6,964 nt of DNA. Source: Acidobacteriaceae bacterium. Lineage in GTDB: Bacteria > Acidobacteriota > Terriglobia > Terriglobales > Acidobacteriaceae. Below the pieces are notes generated by a model. The model ran no database searches and was not told the origin of the DNA. It saw only the letters and a list, made by a program, of their open reading frames with translations. Positions within the stretch are counted from its first letter, which is position 1; each line of letters starts with the position of its first letter. The stretch spans positions 1 to 6,964 of the forward strand of contig JASHTU010000602.1 of assembly GCA_030040395.1 (NCBI GenBank), given 5' to 3'. A program made the position numbers and the translations under genes. This document shows, piece after piece, positions 1 through 5,127 of the stretch.

Positions 1-1678
1 AGGGGGTCAGCGCAATTCCGTTCAGCCGAGCCATGGCCACTTCGTCGAGACGCGTTCCGGTCAGGGTCGCTTGCTTATCGCCCGCGCTCAGGGTCAGGCC
101 CTCCAGAGAAGCCGCAGCGTCGTAGGCGGTCATTTTGAGCCGGTCGGGCTTCTTAAGGCCGTATTGAAAGACCGCCAATTCGACCGTGCCGGGAGAAGCG
201 CTGTCGAGAGGCAATTTGAATTGCAGGGTGTCCGGCTTGGGCGAAGTCCATGGCAGGTTCACCGGCTTGCGTTTCTCGATCTGCGCCTGGATCTGCTGTA
301 CGCACTGCCCACCTTCTCCCACCAGGTGAAGTGTGTCTTCGCGGCCCACCACCAGGGCAGATTGGTCGCTCGCCTCCAACGCCCACTTGCCGGGATCCGG
401 CGCAAACAAATGGAAGGTCGGTCCCTCCCAATCGTCGAATCCCCATTTGCCGCGCAATACGGCGGTAAGGGGGCCGGGAGGCAACGCAGGCGCAGGGTCG
501 GCGAAAACGAGACCACCTTGCACGGGATCGGGCTTTACAGGCAGGTCGATGGGGGGGGCTGCCGCGGACGGATTGTCTCCCTGCGCCTGGGGCTCAATGT
601 GCAGGAAGAGATTGTGAGCAAGTTGGGTGGCGAAGACCAGCGGCGCTCCCTCGGCCGGCAGCACCAGGCCGGGTTTGGTTGCGCAGAAGTCGTCTTCCGG
701 ATTGACGGGATAAAGCGGTTCTGGCCGGGCGGGACCGATGGGGGGCAGTCCGATCACCACCACCGACTTGGGATTGCGGAAAGAAGGCGGGATGTTCAGC
801 CGCAGATTGAGGGTGTCGGCGGTGGGCAACGCCAGCGCCGGTATGTACTGAAAGTGCGCGGTGTGCAGCGAAGAAAGAATCCGCGCCGTGTCCACAATGG
901 CCCCGATGTAGGGGCTGTATACGCCGCCGCCGGCGAAGGTGGTCGAGCTGAGCTGGTTTACCAGGTCCAAAGTGTCGCCGGCTGCCAACTGATTCATCAG
1001 CGATTGCGCATTGGCGTCGTCCAGGACCAAGCCTTCGGAGTTCTGGGAGAGACAGGAGGCCTGTTGGTCAGCGGGCCTGTTGAAGCAGTTCTCGTTAATC
1101 TTGATACCCAGGCTGCGCGCGGCCATCTCGGCGTGTTTCTTCAGCAGTGCGGGATCGGTCTGGGAGGTGGTTTTAACGTCGTTGAGGTAGTTTTCCAGCC
1201 GCATTCTCTCCCAGCTTGCAGCCTGCAAATCCTGGTCGGCGCGCACAAAGGAGCCGGGCTCTTGGCGGACCGCTTTGCGCAGGGTATTGAAGTCGCCGCC
1301 GGTTTCCGGGGCCAGGAAAAGAAGCGCCTGCTCCGCCTCGGCGGGTACGGTTACAAGCACGCCTTCGTCGTGGGCTTCGCGGGTCCAGGTTTCGACGCGC
1401 GTAAACCACTCCGGAGGGGGCGGATTGGTGCTCCCGCGCAGGAACGCGACCACCAGCACGAAGTGGGCGGATTGGCTTTCCGGCAGATCGGGATGGATCC
1501 AGAGCCGGTCGCCGGGCAAAAGATTCGGCGCTTCAGAGATGGGCAGGGTCAGCGACCCGCGCTTCACGTGTACGTCCACCTTGGGACCGGCGAGATCGAA
1601 CGCCGGTCCCTCGGCGTGCAATCCAATTGCCGCCAAAGCCCACAGAAGGGGCGCCAAAAACCGCCAGCTACGACGCAT
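1..1678 (-). CDS. Large secreted protein of unknown function (N-terminal part, runs off the window)
   Basis: Reading the minus strand from the ATG at 1678-1676 gives an uninterrupted frame of 559 codons to the window edge, so the C-terminus is missing. The first ~22 residues form a signal peptide: MRRSWR, a hydrophobic core FLAPLLWALAAIGL, then a likely signal peptidase I site after LHA. The mature part is rich in Pro, Ala, Leu and beta-type segments. Residues about 524-559 (ending TGTRLDEVAMARLNGIALTP) resemble the start of an IPT/TIG-like immunoglobulin fold, a weak impression. I see no catalytic motif and do not recognise the family; it looks like the long exported conserved hypotheticals common in Acidobacteriota. 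Natural amino-acid composition, third-position GC preference and the signal peptide show that this strand, not the long open plus-strand frame, is coding. There is no strong Shine-Dalgarno sequence; the promoter lies almost on the ATG. Confidence 0.82.
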   Translation of the reverse strand, partial: MRRSWRFLAPLLWALAAIGLHAEGPAFDLAGPKVDVHVKRGSLTLPISEAPNLLPGDRLWIHPDLPESQSAHFVLVVAFLRGSTNPPPPEWFTRVETWTREAHDEGVLVTVPAEAEQALLFLAPETGGDFNTLRKAVRQEPGSFVRADQDLQAASWERMRLENYLNDVKTTSQTDPALLKKHAEMAARSLGIKINENCFNRPADQQASCLSQNSEGLVLDDANAQSLMNQLAAGDTLDLVNQLSSTTFAGGGVYSPYIGAIVDTARILSSLHTAHFQYIPALALPTADTLNLRLNIPPSFRNPKSVVVIGLPPIGPARPEPLYPVNPEDDFCATKPGLVLPAEGAPLVFATQLAHNLFLHIEPQAQGDNPSAAAPPIDLPVKPDPVQGGLVFADPAPALPPGPLTAVLRGKWGFDDWEGPTFHLFAPDPGKWALEASDQSALVVGREDTLHLVGEGGQCVQQIQAQIEKRKPVNLPWTSPKPDTLQFKLPLDSASPGTVELAVFQYGLKKPDRLKMTAYDAAASLEGLTLSAGDKQATLTGTRLDEVAMARLNGIALTP

Positions 1679-1685
1679 GTCTTCT

Positions 1686-1714
1686 ATTGTACGAATTCCC
1701 CTGTCGTCTGTAAG
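1686..1714 (-). promoter_or_regulatory. Sigma-70-type promoter of the secreted protein gene
   Basis: On the minus strand a -35 box CTTACA (1714-1709, 4/6 match to TTGACA) is followed by a 17-base spacer and a -10 box TACAAT (1691-1686, 5/6). The -10 box ends only 7 bases before the ATG at 1678, so transcription would start at or next to the start codon. That predicts a leaderless or nearly leaderless mRNA, which agrees with the missing Shine-Dalgarno sequence. Confidence 0.5.
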
Positions 1715-2345
1715 CGTGGCGCGCGCGCAATTTAGCAAAACCGGGTGACCCGGAGCCCAGGGGCTGCTTTTTGCCCTTTGCGATGGGCCGTTTTCAGGTA
1801 AACTGAAGGTCGTATAGCTTTTCCGTCGCACGAGTAAAATTTCTCGAAAACAACCGCAGGAAAAAAGGAAGCGTGGGGAAGAATGGCTTTTTGTTAGGTT
1901 AAGAGCCCTTTATAAACACATGCGCCGACTATCAACATTCGAGAAAATGCCAGGGGCCCCTTTATGCTGGCCGGATCCAGCATGAATCCGACACATCAGT
2001 AGTGAGGGTGCTTCAGAGACGCCCAATCGGTCCCACCGGAGCAACGGCGGGGCGCCGTGTATTAGTTGAAGCGTACAAAGCTCGCAACGACGGATGCGGA
2101 CGACGGCCGGGCCGGAAAAGGCGCGATGCGTGGAGAACGCGCTTGCCGGCCACGGGGAAGGCGGTTGTGGATGTTTTGCGCTTCGTCTTTGTTGGCCGAG
2201 GGCGGCCATTTGACCCGGATCTCCGAAATGTACGCAGGTCACAGGACCCGGGCAGTGGTTGCTTGCGCAGAGCGTGCCGCGCGACGCCCAAACCGGCCGG
2301 AAGAGGGACAAACGCCGCCAGCTTGGCCGGGACGCGGTTAGAGAT
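1715..2345. other. Intergenic region, no gene recognised
   Basis: This divergent spacer separates the minus-strand secreted protein gene from the plus-strand gene pair. The part from about 1795 to 1965 is relatively AT-rich with A and T runs; the part from about 2000 on is GC-rich. Open frames here on both strands have Arg/Gly/Pro-rich, protein-unlike translations and no ribosome-binding sites. Small inverted repeats are present: CCGGG/CCCGG at 1741-1753 and the 7-base arms at 1964-1983. I could not identify a convincing promoter for the gene at 2357. A decayed gene cannot be excluded. Confidence 0.5.
1964..1983. repeat. Perfect 7-base inverted repeat (hairpin)
   Basis: ATGCTGG (1964-1970) and CCAGCAT (1977-1983) are exact reverse complements around a 6-base loop. 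No T-run follows on either strand, so it is not a standard intrinsic terminator. It could be an operator or an RNA hairpin in the leader of the downstream genes, or chance. Confidence 0.35.
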
Positions 2346-2350
2346 GGAGA
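2346..2350 (+). promoter_or_regulatory. Ribosome-binding site that selects the ATG at 2357
   Basis: GGAGA lies 6 bases before the ATG at 2357 and only 3 bases before the in-frame GTG at 2354. The spacing favours the ATG as start. Confidence 0.55.
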
Positions 2351-2356
2351 GACGTG

Positions 2357-3073
2357 ATGAAATCGACAAGGTCTGCGCAGGGCAACATGGAAAGCAGCAA
2401 TTTGAGCGTTCCCGCAGCGGAAGAGATTATTGAAGAGGCGTTGACGGAGTTGGCGTATTCGCAGGATCCGGGCCTGGCGCGCGCGCTGCGCTTTCTGGCT
2501 CCTCCCGGGTATCGCGTCATTGTGGAATTGTGTAGTGAAAACGGCCGCAGCAAACGCCGCAACGCTTCGGCCGACACCTGGTCGCCGGAAGAGGACGAAG
2601 TGCGCATCTACTTTGAGCGTGTCAGCGACGGTGAATCCTATGCGCGCCCGGTGCGCGCCCCGCGGGCAACGGCCACCCCGATCTTCGAGGAGGACGAAGC
2701 TCCGGAGACCATCGTGCCGGCGGATATGGAGGTGCGCGTCAAGGAACTGTGCGCCGCGCTGGCTGAGGCGGAGCGGGGCGGTCACGCCTTCATCGCCCTG
2801 AAGTGGTTCCGCGACTCGTTTTTGCCGCGCAAGGCCTTCCGCTGGAATCAACACCCGGATACGCGCCAGTCGGTGCTGGCCGAGGCAATCCAGCGGGGAG
2901 TGGTGTTGACCAGCAAGATCGCAAATCCCAAGACCCCGGCGTACCCCACCACCACCATCCGCCTGAACCGGGCCGAGGCAGGCCTGCCCGAGGAAACGCC
3001 GCGCTTCCATCCCGTCGCTGTCCAGGGTGAGCCTCTGGCCGAGGTGATCGAGCAGGAGCGGGGTGCCGAGTGA
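2357..3073 (+). CDS. Conserved-hypothetical-type protein, possible C-terminal winged helix, partner of the downstream PIN protein
   Basis: A 238-residue cytoplasmic protein with no signal peptide or membrane segment. It starts at ATG 2357 because the GGAGA site fits it better than the GTG at 2354; another in-frame ATG lies at 2387. Three parts can be seen: an acidic, helical N-terminal part (about 16-48) followed by strand-like segments (52-58 and 81-88); a low-complexity acidic linker (about 96-120); and a C-terminal module (about 125-205) with two helices (FIALKWFRDSF and SVLAEAIQRGVV) and a wing-like strand ending TTTIRLNR. This module resembles a winged helix, possibly of the OST-HTH/LOTUS type, by inference only. 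A short acidic tail follows. Its stop overlaps the GTG of the PIN gene by 4 bases, so the two are translationally coupled and probably interact. It sits where an antitoxin would, but matches no antitoxin family I know. Confidence 0.75.
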   Translation: MKSTRSAQGNMESSNLSVPAAEEIIEEALTELAYSQDPGLARALRFLAPPGYRVIVELCSENGRSKRRNASADTWSPEEDEVRIYFERVSDGESYARPVRAPRATATPIFEEDEAPETIVPADMEVRVKELCAALAEAERGGHAFIALKWFRDSFLPRKAFRWNQHPDTRQSVLAEAIQRGVVLTSKIANPKTPAYPTTTIRLNRAEAGLPEETPRFHPVAVQGEPLAEVIEQERGAE

Positions 3074-3546
3074 GCCTTTATTTTCTCGAGGCTACTGCGT
3101 TCGCCAAGCTGTTTGTTCAGGAGCCCGGCACCGCGGCGCTCATTCGGCTCATGGAGTCGGTGGATGACAACCGCAAGCTGATCTCGGCCGGCGCCCCGCT
3201 CGAGGTGTATGCGGCGATTCGCCGCCGGGAGCGGGCGGGCGACATCAGCGCGGACGACGCGGCGGCGGCGCTCGAGGTTCTGCGCCTTGAAGCCGCCCGC
3301 ACGGTGCAGCAGCCCCTCAATCCGGCGGTCCTCGAGGCCGCGCGTCAACTTCTCGACCGGACCTCTTTGCACTGGCCATCCGCGCTTCAACTGGGCGCCG
3401 CGCTTACCGCGCGCGACATGTTCCAGGGCACCCCGATCACCTTCGTCTCCGCCTCACCGCAACTGCTCGAAGCCGCAAAGGCCGAAGGCCTCGAGACCCT
3501 CGACCCTTCCCGCGACCTGGACGAGGCCGTGAAACAAGCGGATTAG
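3070..3546 (+). CDS. PIN-domain (VapC-like) protein with degenerate active site
   Basis: A 158-residue protein with the layout of the PIN fold: an N-terminal strand motif (YFLEATAFAKLFVQEPGT, residues 4-21), the E-containing helix (PLEVYAAIRRRERAGDIS, 43-60), the third motif (HWPSALQLGAAL, 101-112) and the last motif (ITFVSASPQLLEAAKAEGL, 123-141, followed by LDP). Active PIN ribonucleases use acidic residues to hold Mg2+. Here the first Asp is Glu7, the motif-2 acidic residue Glu45 is kept, the motif-3 Asp is Ser104 and the motif-4 Asp is Ser129. The fold appears intact but RNase activity is doubtful. The start is GTG at 3070, inside the previous stop (GTGA overlap), with AGGAG 11 bases upstream; the next Met is at residue 28, inside the domain. 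It is either a toxin that lost activity or a PIN scaffold with a binding or regulatory role. Confidence 0.85.
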   Translation: MSLYFLEATAFAKLFVQEPGTAALIRLMESVDDNRKLISAGAPLEVYAAIRRRERAGDISADDAAAALEVLRLEAARTVQQPLNPAVLEAARQLLDRTSLHWPSALQLGAALTARDMFQGTPITFVSASPQLLEAAKAEGLETLDPSRDLDEAVKQAD

Positions 3547-3574
3547 GCTTCGCTTCCCCAACCTACGATTGGTG

Positions 3575-3603
3575 TTGCGCCCTCGGCCAATCCCCGCTAC
3601 CGT
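3575..3603 (+). promoter_or_regulatory. Weak candidate promoter for the membrane protein gene
   Basis: TTGCGC (3575-3580) and TACCGT (3598-3603) are separated by 17 bases in the 145-base gap before the membrane protein gene. Each box matches the consensus only in part. A small TCCCC/GGGGA inverted repeat (3591-3595 and 3606-3610) overlaps the -10 region. Confidence 0.2.
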
Positions 3604-3682
3604 AAGGGGAATGGGTGATGCGGAATCGGAGCGCCGGGGCCGCTGCATGCAGTCCCGCGACCGGTGACCGTTCCAAAAGGTG

Positions 3683-3687
3683 AGGAG
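3683..3687 (+). promoter_or_regulatory. Ribosome-binding site that selects the ATG at 3692
   Basis: AGGAG (part of GAGGAGAAG) stands just upstream of ATG 3692. The in-frame GTG at 3680 overlaps this site and so is not a likely start. Confidence 0.6.
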
Positions 3688-3691
3688 AAGC

Positions 3692-4036
3692 ATGGCCGGA
3701 ATGCTGGTGCAATGGGCCCTCAGCGCCATCGCGCTTTTGCTGGTGTCGAAGATTGTGCCCGGATTTTACGTTCGGGGGCTCTGGCCGGCGCTCATTGCCG
3801 CGTTGGTCATTGGTCTGTTGAACGCGACGCTTGGCCTCTTTCTCAAAATCATCACCTTTCCTCTCAGCATTCTCACCCTGGGGCTGTTTCTGCTGGTCAT
3901 TAACGGGTTGATGATCCTGCTGGCTTCGAGCATCGTGCGCGGTTTTCGCGTGGCAGGCATTGTGCCCGCGTTCTGGGGCGCGGTGGTGCTGGCGCTTTTG
4001 GGTATTCTCATCCGCTCTCTGGTAAGGCGGGCGTAA
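3692..4036 (+). CDS. Phage holin superfamily IV / YvlD-like four-helix membrane protein
   Basis: A 114-residue, strongly hydrophobic inner-membrane protein with four predicted transmembrane segments at about residues 5-22, 31-50, 54-78 and 90-107. It carries the hallmarks of the PF04020 family (mycobacterial 4-TMS phage holin superfamily IV, which includes Bacillus YvlD): PGFYVRG after helix 1, the LNATLG turn at 43-48, and TFPLSILTLGLFLLVINGLM at 55-74. The length is typical. Despite the name, most members are chromosomal, not in prophages, and their role is unknown; some are linked to envelope stress operons. There are no phage genes nearby. It appears to be a single gene, 145 bases after the PIN gene and followed by an inverted repeat. 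Confidence 0.92.
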   Translation: MAGMLVQWALSAIALLLVSKIVPGFYVRGLWPALIAALVIGLLNATLGLFLKIITFPLSILTLGLFLLVINGLMILLASSIVRGFRVAGIVPAFWGAVVLALLGILIRSLVRRA

Positions 4037-4086
4037 AGGCGTCTCCAATCTCGGCCCCTGTTCTACCTGATCTTGGGTAGACGCCT
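4037..4086 (+). repeat. Inverted repeat directly after the membrane protein stop codon
   Basis: AGGCGTCT (4037-4044) begins on the base after the TAA and pairs perfectly with AGACGCCT (4079-4086). A smaller hairpin, CTACC (4063-4067) with GGTAG (4076-4080), overlaps the right arm by two bases, so the two structures compete. No T-run follows. The position fits an mRNA 3'-end or attenuator-like structure, but it is not a classical intrinsic terminator. Confidence 0.4.
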
Positions 4087-4323
4087 GGGTTGTTCAAGAA
4101 GGATACAAACGATCAAGGTGACTCGAGGGTACTTCTCGCCTGCGGCCGCCTCTCTTCCCTATCCCAGTTACCGGGGACACCATTGCCGCTGTGCTCCGCC
4201 ATTCCTATAGTTACACTTCTGAATCAATCAGCAAATTGTGGGCAATCGGCTCGCCTAAGCCGTAGGATCTTTGCGCTGGTTTCTCCACAGTCCTCCCCTG
4301 GTGACCCAAGGGATCGGCGTTTG
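4087..4323. other. Intergenic region, no gene recognised
   Basis: No frame on either strand has a credible start with a ribosome-binding site. The available translations are Arg/Ser/Pro-rich and unlike proteins. Together with the repeats that follow, it forms the roughly 350-base upstream region of the strong promoter at 4391. Confidence 0.5.
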
Positions 4324-4339
4324 GCGGCCGGACGGCCGC
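4324..4339. repeat. GC-rich palindrome upstream of the small-protein promoter
   Basis: GCGGCCG (4324-4330) and CGGCCGC (4333-4339) are exact reverse complements around two bases (GA). It lies about 50-65 bases upstream of the -35 box. Possible regulator-binding site, or chance in GC-rich DNA. Confidence 0.3.
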
Positions 4340-4353
4340 AATCGCGCACTTGC

Positions 4354-4390
4354 GCGCCGATGACACGCGCCGATGGCGCCGATGGCGCCG
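4354..4390 (+). repeat. Direct repeats GCGCCGATG abutting the -35 box
   Basis: Three exact copies of GCGCCGATG are at 4354-4362, 4367-4375 and 4376-4384, with a partial copy GCGCCG at 4385-4390. Copies 2, 3 and the partial are in tandem with a 9-base period; the first is set back by 4 extra bases. The array ends on the base before TTGACA. The position suggests an operator or activator array, though slippage in GC-rich DNA could also produce it. Confidence 0.55.
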
Positions 4391-4419
4391 TTGACAACCT
4401 ATCCGGGTGCGTCTATACT
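4391..4419 (+). promoter_or_regulatory. Near-consensus sigma-70 promoter of the small protein / radical SAM locus
   Basis: TTGACA (4391-4396, perfect -35), a 17-base spacer, then TATACT (4414-4419, 5/6 match to TATAAT). Transcription should begin near 4426 and leave a leader of about 55 bases before the ATG at 4481. It is by far the best promoter in the window, pointing to high expression of the first gene. Confidence 0.85.
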
Positions 4420-4470
4420 TAGCCATCTTCCCATCGGGCCCCTTTCAAATCCCGCACCCAATAAGCAATT

Positions 4471-4476
4471 AGGAGG
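4471..4476 (+). promoter_or_regulatory. Perfect Shine-Dalgarno sequence of the 56-residue protein
   Basis: AGGAGG is fully complementary to the 3' end of 16S rRNA and lies 4 bases before ATG 4481. It is the strongest ribosome-binding site in front of any gene here and the main proof that this very short frame is translated. Confidence 0.85.
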
Positions 4477-4480
4477 ACGA

Positions 4481-4651
4481 ATGGCAAAAGTTTCCATTAC
4501 GGGTACTGTGGATAAAAAGGCGCTTCCCCAAGGGGCGCAGGCGAAAGTGCAGGATGCTCTCAAATCGGCCCTGCAGTCTGAACTGACTGTTACCGGCCCA
4601 CACCACATTGAAATCACGCACATCAATATCACGTGGGAGACGGCCGAGTGA
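4481..4651 (+). CDS. 56-residue small protein, candidate RiPP precursor for the downstream radical SAM enzyme
   Basis: The frame starts at ATG 4481, with a perfect AGGAGG and a near-consensus promoter, and ends at TGA 4649-4651. I do not recognise the family. The N-terminal strand-like segment (AKVSITGTV, 2-10) leads into an amphipathic helix (about 18-35), then a strand-rich tail (36-56) dense in His, Ile and Thr with one Trp: HHIEITHINITWETAE. There is no Cys, signal peptide or double-Gly cleavage site. A helical leader plus a distinctive C-terminal core, strong expression signals and a peptide-modifying radical SAM gene as the next clear gene fit a ribosomal peptide precursor. The tail contains aromatic/His-X-X triplets (H42-I-E44, H47-I-N49, W52-E-T54), the geometry of cyclophane crosslinks in triceptides. 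It lacks the FxSxA end of FxsA precursors. It could instead be a small folded beta-alpha-beta-beta protein. That it is a gene is well supported; its role as substrate is inference. Confidence 0.75.
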   Translation: MAKVSITGTVDKKALPQGAQAKVQDALKSALQSELTVTGPHHIEITHINITWETAE

Positions 4652-5116
4652 ACCAGTGAAGCTCTCCTCATTCGACCTGTCCGGGTAATTACTCACTGAA
4701 GTTGGTAGGCTGACCGAGCCAGATGCTCAACAGTAGCTGGTTGCGGGATTGTGTTGACTCTTGGATGTGTCATGGAGAATCCCGAACACTTCTTCGTTGC
4801 CCGCAGGGCGAAGCGCGATTCTTTTGTGGGAAGTATGCGCCAACCTTGTCGTGCACTTTTGAGGCCATAGCCCTTCTCCTTTTGCTGTGCGCCGGAGCCG
4901 CAAAGTCAAGTGGCGCCTCCTTCAAAGAGGCGCCACCTTAGACTGAAGCCGCAAGGATTACAAACGAGGAAAAATTTCTAACTCATGGGCAATGACTCTT
5001 CGATGTTGTCGCCAGCAGATGAATTGTTGGCGTCAAGGTATTTGTGCGCCCGCTTTCTGACTAAGGTCTAGGAATGCGCGGTTCATGCTACAGCGAACAC
5101 AACTGGCGGCCCGCCC
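4652..5116 (+). other. Long spacer between small protein and radical SAM gene; no firm gene
   Basis: Unusually long for a two-gene operon. It contains a hairpin CTTCG...GGGCGAAG (4792-4813) and a much stronger one at 4910-4936. Three short plus-strand frames exist: a 72-residue Cys-rich frame (4723-4941), a 32-residue frame MENPEHFFVARR... (4772-4870) and a 28-residue frame MGNDSSMLSPADELLASRYL... (4985-5071), the last ending just before the radical SAM frame. None has a well-placed ribosome-binding site (GAGGA is 14 bases before 4985), so I do not call them as genes. They remain fallback candidates for a substrate peptide. Confidence 0.45.
4910..4936 (+). terminator. Strong hairpin between the small protein and the radical SAM gene (partial terminator or RNA-stabilising stem)
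   Basis: GTGGCGCCTC (4910-4919) pairs perfectly over 10 bases with GAGGCGCCAC (4927-4936) around a 7-base loop. Only CTTAG follows, not a T-run, so full intrinsic termination is unlikely. In this position it could stop or stabilise part of the transcript so that the small protein is made in excess over the enzyme, as often seen between precursor and maturase genes. That role is inference; the stem is read directly. Confidence 0.5.
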
Positions 5117-5121
5117 GGAAG
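5117..5121 (+). promoter_or_regulatory. Ribosome-binding site that favours the ATG at 5128
   Basis: GGAAG is 6 bases before ATG 5128. The upstream in-frame ATG at 5074 has only AAGG 7 bases before it, and would add 18 residues not typical of the family. Confidence 0.45.
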
Positions 5122-5127
5122 TTTTTT

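Noticed and set aside
71..1735. A 554-codon open frame on the plus strand
   Set aside because: Its translation is Arg/Gly/Gln-rich with no recognisable domain and no ribosome-binding site. The opposite strand encodes a normal secreted protein with a signal peptide over the same region; this is its antisense shadow in high-GC DNA.
2002..2433. A 143-codon plus-strand frame before the gene pair
   Set aside because: Protein-unlike composition and no ribosome-binding site; it overlaps the start of the better-supported gene at 2357.
1910..3010. A 366-codon open frame on the minus strand
   Set aside because: It lies mostly antisense to the coding frame at 2357-3073 and has an Arg/Ser/Pro-rich, protein-unlike translation.
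3692..4036. The holin-family gene as a sign of a prophage
   Set aside because: Members of this family are mostly ordinary chromosomal membrane proteins, and no lysin, integrase or structural phage gene is present in the window.
4090..4422. A 110-codon plus-strand frame across the small-protein promoter
   Set aside because: No ATG with a ribosome-binding site; it runs through the direct repeats and the -35/-10 boxes, and its translation looks random.
4723..4941. A 72-residue Cys-rich frame with a hydrophobic stretch, considered as a RiPP precursor
   Set aside because: No Shine-Dalgarno sequence before ATG 4723, and the end of the frame is made by the hairpin at 4910-4936. Not called as a gene.
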